Shown here piece by piece: positions 7,414 through 14,495 of a stretch of DNA of 24,183 nucleotides; position 1 is the stretch's first letter; every line of letters starts with the position of its first letter. The translations under genes and the position numbers were made by a program. The notes beneath the pieces are model-generated. The model was not told where the DNA came from, did no database searches, and saw only the letters and a program-made list of their open reading frames with translations. Origin of the DNA: an uncultured Methanobacteriaceae archaeon (lineage in GTDB: Archaea > Methanobacteriota > Methanobacteria > Methanobacteriales > Methanobacteriaceae); NCBI GenBank assembly GCA_947259185.1, contig CAMYKT010000026.1:1-24183 (forward strand), given 5' to 3'.

Positions 7414-8838
7414 TTATTTTTTAAAGGCAGCCTTAAATCCACTGAAAACATCCCGGGCTGATTGTATTAATGGATTTTGTATCTTATCCAATTTTTTCAT
7501 GTTTTCCAATCTTTTTATACGGAAATAAATAGGGGGATGAGGATCCCACATTGCCCAGCTGGAAATACGATAGGAAGTCATTCTTTCAAATTGTAGTTTC
7601 TGGTAACCAATTTTCCTTAGTGCCTCAGCTAGAACATGAGGTTTACCTATTTTAATGGCAGATAAAAGATCTGCCCGGGCTTCAAAGAATTTTGCCACAA
7701 AGAAGATACTTCCCAGTGCTACAATAAGGTATATTATAGGATTAATAATTACAATAGGGAGTAAAACAGTCAATCGAAGAATAAATTCACCAGATATTAA
7801 GCTAAATAATATTATAGGATCTCTACCCACCAGGTGACCCATTTCATGCCCCACCACAGTTAAAACTTCTTCTTCATCCAGTTGTACCAAAAGTCCAGTG
7901 GTAATTAATACCAGACCCCTTTTAGGGCTGGGGCCAGTGGCCGCAGCATTAGGAAGTAGATTGTTGTTTATAATAATCCGGGGCACATTTAAATCAAATT
8001 TTTCTGCAGCTTCTTTTACAATATCATAAACATTTATAACTTTGTAACTGGATTGCAGAGGGTTACAGTGGAATCCATATTTAGAAAATACTTCTTCCCC
8101 CAATTTACAAGTGGGAGGAATTCCCTGGGCCAGAGTATTTTCATATATTTCCTTTTTTATTTGGAAAAGTGCATTTTTGCCCAGTGCTTTTTTAAAAAAT
8201 TTATATTCCTCTTCTGGAAGCTGGTACTGGATTATATGAATATTGGGGTTTTGGGAAGTTATTTCCCAATCTGCCATTTTCATGAATATTTTATCAGATA
8301 AAAGCACAATTACCAGTTGTATGCCTATAATAAAAATAACTGCAGCATATAAATCAAATAAAAGGAATAGGGTTATGTTTATTCCAAAAAAGATAAGGTA
8401 TACCACCAGCAAGTTACTTCCAAAAAGTTTTTTTGAAGTTTTTTTACCCAGGGAGGGTGGTTTCTCGGGAATAATTTTTTGTCCTTCCACCCAGGCCAGG
8501 TAAATGGTGGATTGGCGAATACTTTCTTCATATATTTGCACTGCTATAAATATATCTTCTGCCAGTTTATCTAAAATTTCAAGGGAAATTTCGCCCTGGC
8601 GAACTAATTTGACCTTGATTTTTTCTCCAGATTCCACAGTTCCTTTTATTTGACCATTATTATCCGGGTCAATAAAAATGAAATGCAGGTAATTTTTTCC
8701 CTGCCTTTTACTTTTTTTTATTTCACTGAATGCATCAGGCTGGGGAAAAAGGTAATATTTGTAGATAAAGTCTAAAATTTGATTATAGTATGCAGGGGAA
8801 ACCTCTGTATGGATATCAAATTCGTGGGGACGTATCAT
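7414..8838 (-). CDS. M48 family membrane metalloprotease with long N-terminal extension
   Basis: Zinc endopeptidase of the HtpX/Ste24 type, embedded in the cytoplasmic membrane. The HEXXH motif is VVGHEMGHLVG (His331, Glu332, His335) and the third ligand is Glu386 in FFEARAD. Hydrophobic segments lie at about 142-162, 164-182 and, after the active site, two between 341 and 382. HtpX proteins are about 290 residues; this one has 474, with an extra ~135-residue soluble N-terminal domain of unknown fold ahead of the first membrane segment and a further insert at 190-270. ATG 8838 lacks a clear ribosome site and lies about 28 bases from the centre of a TATA box. Likely role is membrane-protein quality control; the N-terminal domain could select substrates. 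Confidence 0.88.
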   Translation of the reverse strand: MIRPHEFDIHTEVSPAYYNQILDFIYKYYLFPQPDAFSEIKKSKRQGKNYLHFIFIDPDNNGQIKGTVESGEKIKVKLVRQGEISLEILDKLAEDIFIAVQIYEESIRQSTIYLAWVEGQKIIPEKPPSLGKKTSKKLFGSNLLVVYLIFFGINITLFLLFDLYAAVIFIIGIQLVIVLLSDKIFMKMADWEITSQNPNIHIIQYQLPEEEYKFFKKALGKNALFQIKKEIYENTLAQGIPPTCKLGEEVFSKYGFHCNPLQSSYKVINVYDIVKEAAEKFDLNVPRIIINNNLLPNAAATGPSPKRGLVLITTGLLVQLDEEEVLTVVGHEMGHLVGRDPIILFSLISGEFILRLTVLLPIVIINPIIYLIVALGSIFFVAKFFEARADLLSAIKIGKPHVLAEALRKIGYQKLQFERMTSYRISSWAMWDPHPPIYFRIKRLENMKKLDKIQNPLIQSARDVFSGFKAAFKK

Positions 8839-8860
8839 TTAATCAACTGCGCTTAAGATT

Positions 8861-8870
8861 AAATATAAAA
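8861..8870 (-). promoter_or_regulatory. TATA box of the M48 protease gene, leaderless message predicted
   Basis: On the minus strand TTTTATATTT lies 22-32 bases before ATG 8838. This would place the transcription start at or within a few bases of the ATG, in keeping with the missing ribosome site. Inferred from spacing. Confidence 0.45.
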
Positions 8871-9069
8871 GTTAATTAATTACTATGATTTTTAGGGAGT
8901 TTTCTTAGAAGAATTATTAATGAAAATATCTTCTATTTATTCATTATTCTTAAGGGTTCTATCATGTACTAACATATTTAGATGCAGGAGGTAATAAATC
9001 CATCTTAAGTAAATAAAATTTTTGTACAGGTCCTTTTTATATTTTTTAAAGCCGGTGGTGGTATTCGAA
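8871..9069. other. Intergenic stretch between M48 protease and nucS
   Basis: About 200 AT-rich bases. A 6-bp dyad, AGAAGA (8907-8912) and TCTTCT (8929-8934), has centres 22 bases apart. AGGAGGT at 8986-8992 is a strong ribosome site, but no open frame of meaningful length follows at a usable distance; the nearest is an 8-codon frame that starts upstream of it. A GGTGGTGG run just before ATG 9070 fits as the nucS ribosome site. No RNA gene is recognised. Confidence 0.4.
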
Positions 9070-9852
9070 ATGGTTATGTATATCAAAAAATCAACTAGTT
9101 CTATGAAATTTATATCCCGGGAAAACCCTTCTCCATCTGATTGTTTCAGGATTATTGATGAAGGACTCCGAAAAAGGGCCATTATAACATTATTTGCCTG
9201 CTGCCAGGCCACTTATGAAGGTCGAGCACGAAGCAAATTAGGATTAGGAGAAAGGATGATAATTATTAAACCAGACGGTTCCTTTCTAATACACCAGGAC
9301 CGAAAACTGGATCCTGTGAACTGGCAACCCCCTAAATCTCGTTCTAAAGTAAAAATGAAGGATGGTGTTGTTATTTTAGAGAGTATGCGTAGAACCCCTC
9401 CTGAACATTTGGAAGTAGAAATAAAAAATGTACATCTGGTCTCTTACTATCTGGGCCGGGATTCTCAGGAACTGGAAGTCTGCGGACACGAAAAAGACCT
9501 GGGAGAAATGATCTGGAAACATCCAGAATTAATTGAAAAGGGTTTCAGACCCACTGATAAGGAATATTCCACCTCCAAGGGATTTATTGATATTCTGGGA
9601 AAGGATGAAAAGGGTCAACTGATAATACTTGAATTAAAAAGTAGAAAAGCAGGTACTAATGCTGTGAAACAATTAAAGAGATATCTTAAAGATTTTGAAG
9701 ATAATAAAAAGCAGGTACGTGGTATTTTAGTGGCCCCCTCTATAACTGAAGATGCTCTGGAACTATTAGAAGAAGATGGACTGGAATTTAAATCTTTAGA
9801 ACCCCCCAAGGAATTAAAAGAAGAAAAAAAAGTAACCCTTGATTTTTTCTAG
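9070..9852 (+). CDS. nucS: Endonuclease NucS/EndoMS (mismatch-specific, PCNA-associated)
   Basis: Archaeal NucS/EndoMS cuts both strands at mismatches and acts in a MutS-independent repair route with PCNA. The N-terminal DNA-binding part shows IIDEG, CQATYEGRA, GERMIIIKPDGSFLIHQ and PVNWQPP, all hallmarks of the family. The C-terminal nuclease core of the PD-(D/E)xK type shows Glu147 in GEMIWKHPELIEKGF, then GFIDILG (Asp174) and ILELKSRK (Glu188, Lys190). The last residues, KKVTLDFF, resemble a PCNA-interacting peptide. I start at ATG 9070, preceded by GGTGGTGG, giving 260 residues; an in-frame TTG at 9022 would add a hydrophobic stretch not expected in this family. Its stop is 12 bases from that of the convergent VWA gene. 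Confidence 0.95.
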   Translation: MVMYIKKSTSSMKFISRENPSPSDCFRIIDEGLRKRAIITLFACCQATYEGRARSKLGLGERMIIIKPDGSFLIHQDRKLDPVNWQPPKSRSKVKMKDGVVILESMRRTPPEHLEVEIKNVHLVSYYLGRDSQELEVCGHEKDLGEMIWKHPELIEKGFRPTDKEYSTSKGFIDILGKDEKGQLIILELKSRKAGTNAVKQLKRYLKDFEDNKKQVRGILVAPSITEDALELLEEDGLEFKSLEPPKELKEEKKVTLDFF

Positions 9853-9864
9853 ATAATTATTAAA

Positions 9865-11079
9865 CTAAATGTGTTCCACCAATCTGGCCAGTTGTTTGAG
9901 GTTTCTAACTTCCATTATTTTTGCTCCTGCATCCTCATAATCTGAAACACAACTATCCACCACGTTCCATTTTATTTCCGGCTCGGGGTTTAATATTATG
10001 ACTTTTTTGGAGATACGGCACATATGTTCCATCAAATCTGCACTTAAGGGCTTTTTATATTTTTTAGGTCCAGCCCAATCACGACAGTCAGTCAATATCA
10101 ATAGTATGGATTTATGATTCAGATTGGCCTGTTTAATAAAGCTATTAAAGGCAGTGTACATATTGGAACTACCATGCATCATTATATTTTTCTGGCGAAT
10201 TTCACGAACCCGGGTGAAGCCATCCATTAGGTTTTTTTCAGAAAGAGCCACGGTAGTTTCCACGGATTTGTTATCAAAATCAAAAAACCGGGACTGGTTA
10301 AATGATTTCTGGGCAGCATAAACCATGCAGAAAAACCAGTTGCTTATCCAGTCACAGGATCCACTTACATCACTTAAGAAGAAGTGCTGGTTCTTTTTTA
10401 AGTATGGTTTTCGCTTTTCCAGTTCAATTAAAAGCCCCCCATATTTCAGATTTTTTCGAATACTTTTCCTTATATCTATCCTGTTAGTTTTAGAGCTTTT
10501 ATTTCTCCTTGCCCTCTTATTAGCTATTTTACGGCCCAGTTTCTGGCATAATTCAAATAATTCTGCTTCAAAAAAGTCCAGTTCATTAATATCCCTCTCC
10601 ATGAGAGAATTTTCTCTTAAATCTATGCCCTGATAATCAGCTAAGGGTGGATTGTAATTAATGTTATCCTCATTTATTTTGGAAAGCTTTATTTTACTAT
10701 CCAATTTAAAGTTAAGTGAATTTTGTTCCATTTTATAATTACTAAACGTTTTTCCAGCATCATTATTATTATTATTTGGTTTGGAGGATGTATTTTTTAA
10801 TTTAATAATATTAGACTCGTCTTTAACTCCAAATGTAGCGTCAAAAGCCTGATTAAATTCTTTAAGCTGGTCTTTGTTTTTCACATAAACCGCCGATAAG
10901 GCTTTTTTTAGATAGTTATAACTTTCAGTAGTTTTTATATCACGAAAAAGCTCTGCCACTAAAAATGCATTATGGGTGCTTCTGATACTGACCGGAATCC
11001 CTTTTTTGCGGAGATTTGATGATAAAATGGCCACATCATCCATTTCAACCTTCAAAAAAAATCCATCCCCGGTATTCAT
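9865..11079 (-). CDS. VWA domain protein, CoxE-like (partner of MoxR ATPase)
   Basis: The 404-residue protein has a helical N-terminal region, a low-complexity linker rich in Asn and Lys around residues 90-115, a basic helical stretch (GRKIANKRARRNK) and a C-terminal von Willebrand A domain. The metal-binding MIDAS motif is present as DVSGS (237-241); the third site is LTDCRDW (Asp331), while the usual Thr loop reads HGSSN. Such CoxE-like proteins work with MoxR AAA+ ATPases as chaperone-like complexes for metal-centre assembly or protein remodelling. ATG 11079 follows the moxR stop by four bases, so the pair is translationally coupled. The open frame extends upstream inside moxR, but that part is only an overlap artefact. 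The client is unknown. Confidence 0.85.
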   Translation of the reverse strand: MNTGDGFFLKVEMDDVAILSSNLRKKGIPVSIRSTHNAFLVAELFRDIKTTESYNYLKKALSAVYVKNKDQLKEFNQAFDATFGVKDESNIIKLKNTSSKPNNNNNDAGKTFSNYKMEQNSLNFKLDSKIKLSKINEDNINYNPPLADYQGIDLRENSLMERDINELDFFEAELFELCQKLGRKIANKRARRNKSSKTNRIDIRKSIRKNLKYGGLLIELEKRKPYLKKNQHFFLSDVSGSCDWISNWFFCMVYAAQKSFNQSRFFDFDNKSVETTVALSEKNLMDGFTRVREIRQKNIMMHGSSNMYTAFNSFIKQANLNHKSILLILTDCRDWAGPKKYKKPLSADLMEHMCRISKKVIILNPEPEIKWNVVDSCVSDYEDAGAKIMEVRNLKQLARLVEHI

Positions 11080-11083
11080 AGTT

Positions 11084-11932
11084 CTATTTAAAAAAATGAT
11101 CTTCCACCTTTTTTTTGTCATCCTGGTTTTTAAGCACCACCCCCACCGTTTCCTGGAAGGATTCTTCTTCCATTTCATTATACCCCCGGGCCAACATGGT
11201 TTTAACCCAGTCAACTGTAGCACGTATAGAAGGTTTCTTAATCAGGGGCAGATTTCTTATTCTCTGAACCGCCTTTACCACCGCCGCCACCAGAGTTGAA
11301 GGTGCATCAGGAAGTAGTGCATTTACAATTTCTATTTCCCTTTCCAGGGAAGGGTAGTCAATATATAAATATAAACAACGATCTTTAGTTTCATCCAGTA
11401 AGTTTCTCTGAGAATTGGAAGTTAAAAATACTATTAATTCGTTTTCCATTTCAAAGGTTCCCAGATCATTTACCGTTATCTGTCTTTCTCCCAGGGCCTG
11501 TAAAAGAAAACTTTCCACTTCTTCATCGGCCTTATCTATTTCATCAATGAGTATAACCGAAGGTTTTGAATTAGCAAAAGCCGAGAGTAATGGTCTTTTT
11601 ATAAAAAATTCTTCTTGGAAAACATCCTTACTCCCTTCTTTCAATCGAGAGATTTCCAGATGAAGAAGCTGTTTTTGATAATTCCATTCTCCTACAATCT
11701 GTTCAAAGGTTATGCCTTCATAACACTGAATTCTAAAAAAATCCCTTTTTAATGCTCTTGCCACTGCCTTGGAGAGTTCTGTTTTCCCCGTGCCAGGAGG
11801 TCCTTCCACCAGTATGGGTTTTTTAAGTTTTAAAGATAAAAAGACAGTTACTGCAATATTATGGTCTGGTAAATACCCATTTTCAGATAATAAATATTCT
11901 ATTGATTTTATTTCCTCTTCAGGGGATTTCAT
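11084..11932 (-). CDS. MoxR family AAA+ ATPase
   Basis: Cytosolic AAA+ ATPase of the MoxR group. Walker A is GPPGTGKTE at about 44-52, Walker B VILIDEIDKAD at 126-136, and sensor 1 FLTSNSQRNL. YEGITFEQIVGEW after the first helix is typical of MoxR proteins, and the C-terminal lid begins around KKPSIRATVDW. Its length, 282, is at the short end of the group. It is the first gene of a two-gene unit with the VWA protein, starting four bases before it; MoxR-VWA pairs are a classical combination. No obvious substrate gene lies beside the pair, since nucS is convergent and mntP divergent. Expression may be controlled through the perfect dyad 60-80 bases upstream. Confidence 0.92.
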   Translation of the reverse strand: MKSPEEEIKSIEYLLSENGYLPDHNIAVTVFLSLKLKKPILVEGPPGTGKTELSKAVARALKRDFFRIQCYEGITFEQIVGEWNYQKQLLHLEISRLKEGSKDVFQEEFFIKRPLLSAFANSKPSVILIDEIDKADEEVESFLLQALGERQITVNDLGTFEMENELIVFLTSNSQRNLLDETKDRCLYLYIDYPSLEREIEIVNALLPDAPSTLVAAVVKAVQRIRNLPLIKKPSIRATVDWVKTMLARGYNEMEEESFQETVGVVLKNQDDKKKVEDHFFK

Positions 11933-11991
11933 ATAATCTTTTCCATTAGAAATTTGCTAAGTCCTGATTTTAAATTTCTGAAATTGATAGC

Positions 11992-12013
11992 AGTCAATAT
12001 TTTTATATTGACT
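11992..12013. promoter_or_regulatory. Perfect 9-bp inverted repeat with 4-base loop between moxR and mntP
   Basis: AGTCAATAT (11992-12000), TTTT, then its exact reverse complement ATATTGACT (12005-12013). It lies in the divergent gap, about 60 bases before moxR. Its AT-rich centre could also be the moxR TATA box (minus strand ATAAAAATAT), giving a leader of about 45 bases. A bound repressor here would block the promoter. Operator function is inferred; the symmetry is seen. Confidence 0.5.
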
Positions 12014-12098
12014 TTCCAGTTTATTAAATATTTTTTTACCTGAAAGACTTAAAAATTAATAAATCCATTTAACTTTACCACGGCTAGTGGTGCATGGG

Positions 12099-12108
12099 TT
12101 TTTATAAG
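12099..12108 (+). promoter_or_regulatory. TATA box of mntP
   Basis: TTTTTATAAG, the best TATA match in the gap, predicts a transcription start near 12130 and thus a leader of about 100 bases. A dyad ACCAC-GGCTA-GTGGT (12077-12091) lies just upstream, where an activator or repressor could bind. Confidence 0.5.
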
Positions 12109-12132
12109 ATAGTTTTAGTTTTATTCAAGTTT

Positions 12133-12188
12133 AAGGTAATAAAAATACCTTTTTCACCATTAATCTTTTTTGAATTGAATTTTAATGG
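12133..12188 (+). promoter_or_regulatory. Two consecutive dyads in the mntP leader (candidate metal-responsive operator or RNA switch)
   Basis: The first dyad is AAGGTA (12133-12138), seven bases, TACCTT (12146-12151), followed by more T. The second is CCATTAA (12157-12163), 18 bases, TTAATGG (12182-12188). They lie directly after the predicted start. The first has the size of an operator for DtxR/MntR-like metal repressors, or could form a weak hairpin with a T tail. I do not see the conserved core of the yybP-ykoY manganese riboswitch. Function is inferred from position. Confidence 0.35.
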
Positions 12189-12229
12189 CACCAAACTAAT
12201 TTATAGGAAATAGATATATTATGTGACTT

Positions 12230-12796
12230 ATGGACTTGATTTCAATCATAATTTTATCTGTTGCTTTAGCCCTGGATGCGTTTAGTATTTCTATTACCTG
12301 GGGATTAACTTTAAAGGTCTGTCAGATCAAACAGGCCCTGTGGATTGCACTTTTTTTTGGAGGATTTCAGGCTATCATGCCGGTTTTAGGGTGGATGGCA
12401 GGAATACGTCTCCAGTTAATAATTTCCCAGTTAGCACCCTGGTTTGCTTTTTTATTGCTTTTGGCCATAGGAATTAAAATGATTTATGAAAGTTTAAAAA
12501 TGGAAGAAGAATCAGAACCAAAATGCAACATCTTTTCTTTTAAAAAATTATTTGTACTGGCCATTGCCACCAGTATAGATGCTTTTGCAGTGGGAGTTAC
12601 CTTTGCCCTTTTAAGTATGTCCATCTGGTTTCCTATAATTATGATAGGCCTTATTACATTTGTATTGTCATTATTGGGAGTTTATACTGGTAAAAAAATA
12701 GGACATCTATTTGAAAGTAAAATAGAAATACTGGGAGGTATAATTCTAATATTACTTGGCTTTAAAATACTAGTAGAACATCTTTTATCTTTATAA
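12230..12796 (+). CDS. mntP: Manganese efflux pump MntP
   Basis: Small membrane exporter that removes excess Mn2+ from the cytoplasm. It has 188 residues and six hydrophobic segments in two related halves. Each half carries the conserved acidic motif in its first segment: ALALDAFSIS (Asp16) and ATSIDAFAVG (Asp117). A cytosolic loop, KMEEESEPKCN, joins the halves, and GKKIGHLFESKIEILGGIILILLG closes the second. Length and motifs fit MntP exactly. The start at ATG 12230 has only a weak GTGA just upstream. It heads a plus-strand unit with the nitrilase-family gene (39-base gap) and the CruF-like gene. Regulation by metal is plausible given the leader structures; no regulator gene is in the window. 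Confidence 0.92.
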   Translation: MDLISIIILSVALALDAFSISITWGLTLKVCQIKQALWIALFFGGFQAIMPVLGWMAGIRLQLIISQLAPWFAFLLLLAIGIKMIYESLKMEEESEPKCNIFSFKKLFVLAIATSIDAFAVGVTFALLSMSIWFPIIMIGLITFVLSLLGVYTGKKIGHLFESKIEILGGIILILLGFKILVEHLLSL

Positions 12797-12835
12797 AGAA
12801 CGTAAAGTTAATAAAAAATACTTGAGGCCTTTTTT

Positions 12836-13681
12836 ATGGTTAAAAAAATTAAATTAGCACTTTTGCAGATGGAAGTGGTGAATGATAAATCAGCTAATAT
12901 ACAAAAAGCAGAAAAAATGATATCATCTGCCAGTAAAGAGGGTGCAGAACTACTTATTTTACCTGAAATGTTCAACTGCCCCTATGATAATTCCCGGTTC
13001 AGAGATTATGCAGAAACACCCACTAAAAGTCCTACTTTGGAAGCTATGGCAAAAATTTCACGTGATAAAGAGATACATCTACTGGCAGGGTCTATTCCGG
13101 AGTTATCATCTGGAAAAATATACAATACCAGCTTTTTTTTTAATGATTCTGGTGTTATTCTGGGGTTTCATCGGAAAATGCACCTTTTTGATATTGATGT
13201 TCCTGGAAAAATTTTCTTTAAAGAATCTGATACCCTCCATGCCGGAGAAAAGATAACTGTTATTGAAAGTGATTTAGGGAAGGTGGGAATCGGCATATGT
13301 TATGATCTTCGTTTTCCAGAGTTATCCCGACTGATGGCCTTGAAAGGGGCGGATATACTGATATACCCTGGTGCATTTAATTTAACCACCGGGCCGGCCC
13401 ATTGGGAAACCTTGCTTCGAAGCCGGGCCCTGGATAACCAAATTTTTATTGCCGCCGCATCACCTGCCAGAAATGAAAATGCATCCTATGTGGCCTATGG
13501 CCATTCCATGATTTGTAATCCCTGGGGAGAAGTAATCAAAGAAGCCAGTTCAAAAGAAGAAATTATATATTCCACCATTAATTTAGATGATAGTTCTAAA
13601 ATCAGGAAAGAACTGCCGGTTTTAAGTAACCGTAGAGAGGATGTGTATTCTTTATCAGAGAAAGATAATGGAGGGGATTAA
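12836..13681 (+). CDS. Carbon-nitrogen hydrolase (nitrilase superfamily, omega-amidase-like)
   Basis: Soluble amidase-type hydrolase with the Glu-Lys-Cys triad of the superfamily: Glu44 in ILPEMFNCPY, Lys114 in HRKMHLFDID and Cys155 in GICYDLRFPE. The pattern FHRKMHLFDIDVPGK..F.ES and GICYDLRFPEL is closest to the Nit2/omega-amidase branch, which hydrolyses alpha-ketoglutaramate-like or deaminated glutathione-like amides, but archaeal members are rarely characterised. Length is 281, as expected. ATG 12836 follows TTGAGG. The stop at 13681 lies one base before the TTG of the CruF-like gene, whose ribosome site is inside this gene's last codons, so the two are translationally coupled. Any role in carotenoid formation would be speculation. 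Confidence 0.88.
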   Translation: MVKKIKLALLQMEVVNDKSANIQKAEKMISSASKEGAELLILPEMFNCPYDNSRFRDYAETPTKSPTLEAMAKISRDKEIHLLAGSIPELSSGKIYNTSFFFNDSGVILGFHRKMHLFDIDVPGKIFFKESDTLHAGEKITVIESDLGKVGIGICYDLRFPELSRLMALKGADILIYPGAFNLTTGPAHWETLLRSRALDNQIFIAAASPARNENASYVAYGHSMICNPWGEVIKEASSKEEIIYSTINLDDSSKIRKELPVLSNRREDVYSLSEKDNGGD

Positions 13682-13682
13682 T

Positions 13683-14444
13683 TTGAAAGACTACAGTAAA
13701 ATAATATATATCTGGGCCATAGCCCTTTTAATTGCAGCTTTTTTTGTAGCCAATGTGGAAATTGGTCCTGAAACTTCCATAATATCAGTTATCTTTATTA
13801 TATCCCTGGCAATCCCCTCTTTTGCAGCAGTGGTGCTTTGGTTAGGTTGGAAAAAGGGTTTAACTTTAATTGCAGTATTGAGTATCTATGCCCTGGTTTT
13901 AGAGACCATAGCCATTCTCACCGGGGTTCCTTATTCTGAATTTTATTATAATGAATTGATAGGGACTAAATTATTTGGAACCACTCCTTTTACCGTGCCT
14001 TTTGCCTGGCTGCCTCTTTTTATTGGAAGTCTATATCTGGCCAGTGAATTAAAAATAAAAAATAAGAAATTGGGGTTAGGGTCCCTAATATTATTATCCA
14101 CGATTTTAGTGGTTATAGCTGATCTGGTGTTGGATCCAGGAGCAGTTGCCCTGCAGTTCTGGGTATGGAAAGAACCAGGCATATTTTATGATGTTCCTTT
14201 AATGAACTTTATAGGGTGGGTTTTAACTGGATTTTTAGCATCTCTAATAGCTGTGGGCCTTCTTGGATCCCAAATAAGGGAAAAAAAACCAGAAGCTCTG
14301 GCATCCAGCCTGCTACTTATAATGTTTTTCTGGACCGGGATATGTATTTATCTTAATCTGATTATACCGGCCTTCATTGGAATTGGTTTAATAGTTTTCA
14401 TTATATGGTCCACTAAAGGTAGAATAGGTAATTTTAAAATTTAA
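13683..14444 (+). CDS. cruF: CruF-like carotenoid biosynthesis protein (C50 carotenoid hydratase family)
   Basis: Integral membrane protein with about seven to eight hydrophobic segments. It belongs to the carotenoid biosynthesis family (DUF422) that includes CruF, which adds water to the ends of bisanhydrobacterioruberin in haloarchaea and to psi-ends in bacteria. Family marks are GVPYSEFYYNELIG, PFTVPFAWLPLFIG and ADLVLDPGAVALQFWVW, with acidic and His-poor membrane loops. Start is TTG 13683, served by GGAGGGGAT at 13670-13678; an ATG at 13668 lies inside that site. It is the last of the mntP unit and converges with the prenyltransferase gene 51 bases away, so hydratase and elongase are adjacent. 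No oxygen is needed for hydration. Regiochemistry and substrate are inferred from family and context. Confidence 0.85.
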   Translation: MKDYSKIIYIWAIALLIAAFFVANVEIGPETSIISVIFIISLAIPSFAAVVLWLGWKKGLTLIAVLSIYALVLETIAILTGVPYSEFYYNELIGTKLFGTTPFTVPFAWLPLFIGSLYLASELKIKNKKLGLGSLILLSTILVVIADLVLDPGAVALQFWVWKEPGIFYDVPLMNFIGWVLTGFLASLIAVGLLGSQIREKKPEALASSLLLIMFFWTGICIYLNLIIPAFIGIGLIVFIIWSTKGRIGNFKI

Positions 14445-14495
14445 TGGATTTATTAGGGACTATTAGAATTTTTTCCAGGAATATAGTTTATTAAA

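Noticed and set aside
7337..7528. 63-codon plus-strand open frame
   Set aside because: It is out of frame with the decayed SnoaL-like gene it crosses and then runs antisense to the M48 protease gene.
8979..9010. Strong AGGAGGT ribosome site in the nucS upstream region
   Set aside because: No start codon and frame of useful length follow at normal spacing; the only frame crossing it is eight codons. Left as a curiosity.
8937..9212. 91-codon minus-strand open frame opposite the nucS start
   Set aside because: Mostly antisense to the conserved N-terminus of nucS; composition is not protein-like and no ribosome site is seen.
9865..11223. Longer VWA protein starting inside moxR (452 codons)
   Set aside because: The extra 48 residues come from the moxR coding region in another frame; ATG 11079 directly after the moxR stop is the natural start.
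12109..12229. yybP-ykoY type manganese riboswitch before mntP
   Set aside because: The leader lacks the conserved core of that riboswitch; only simple AT-rich dyads are present.
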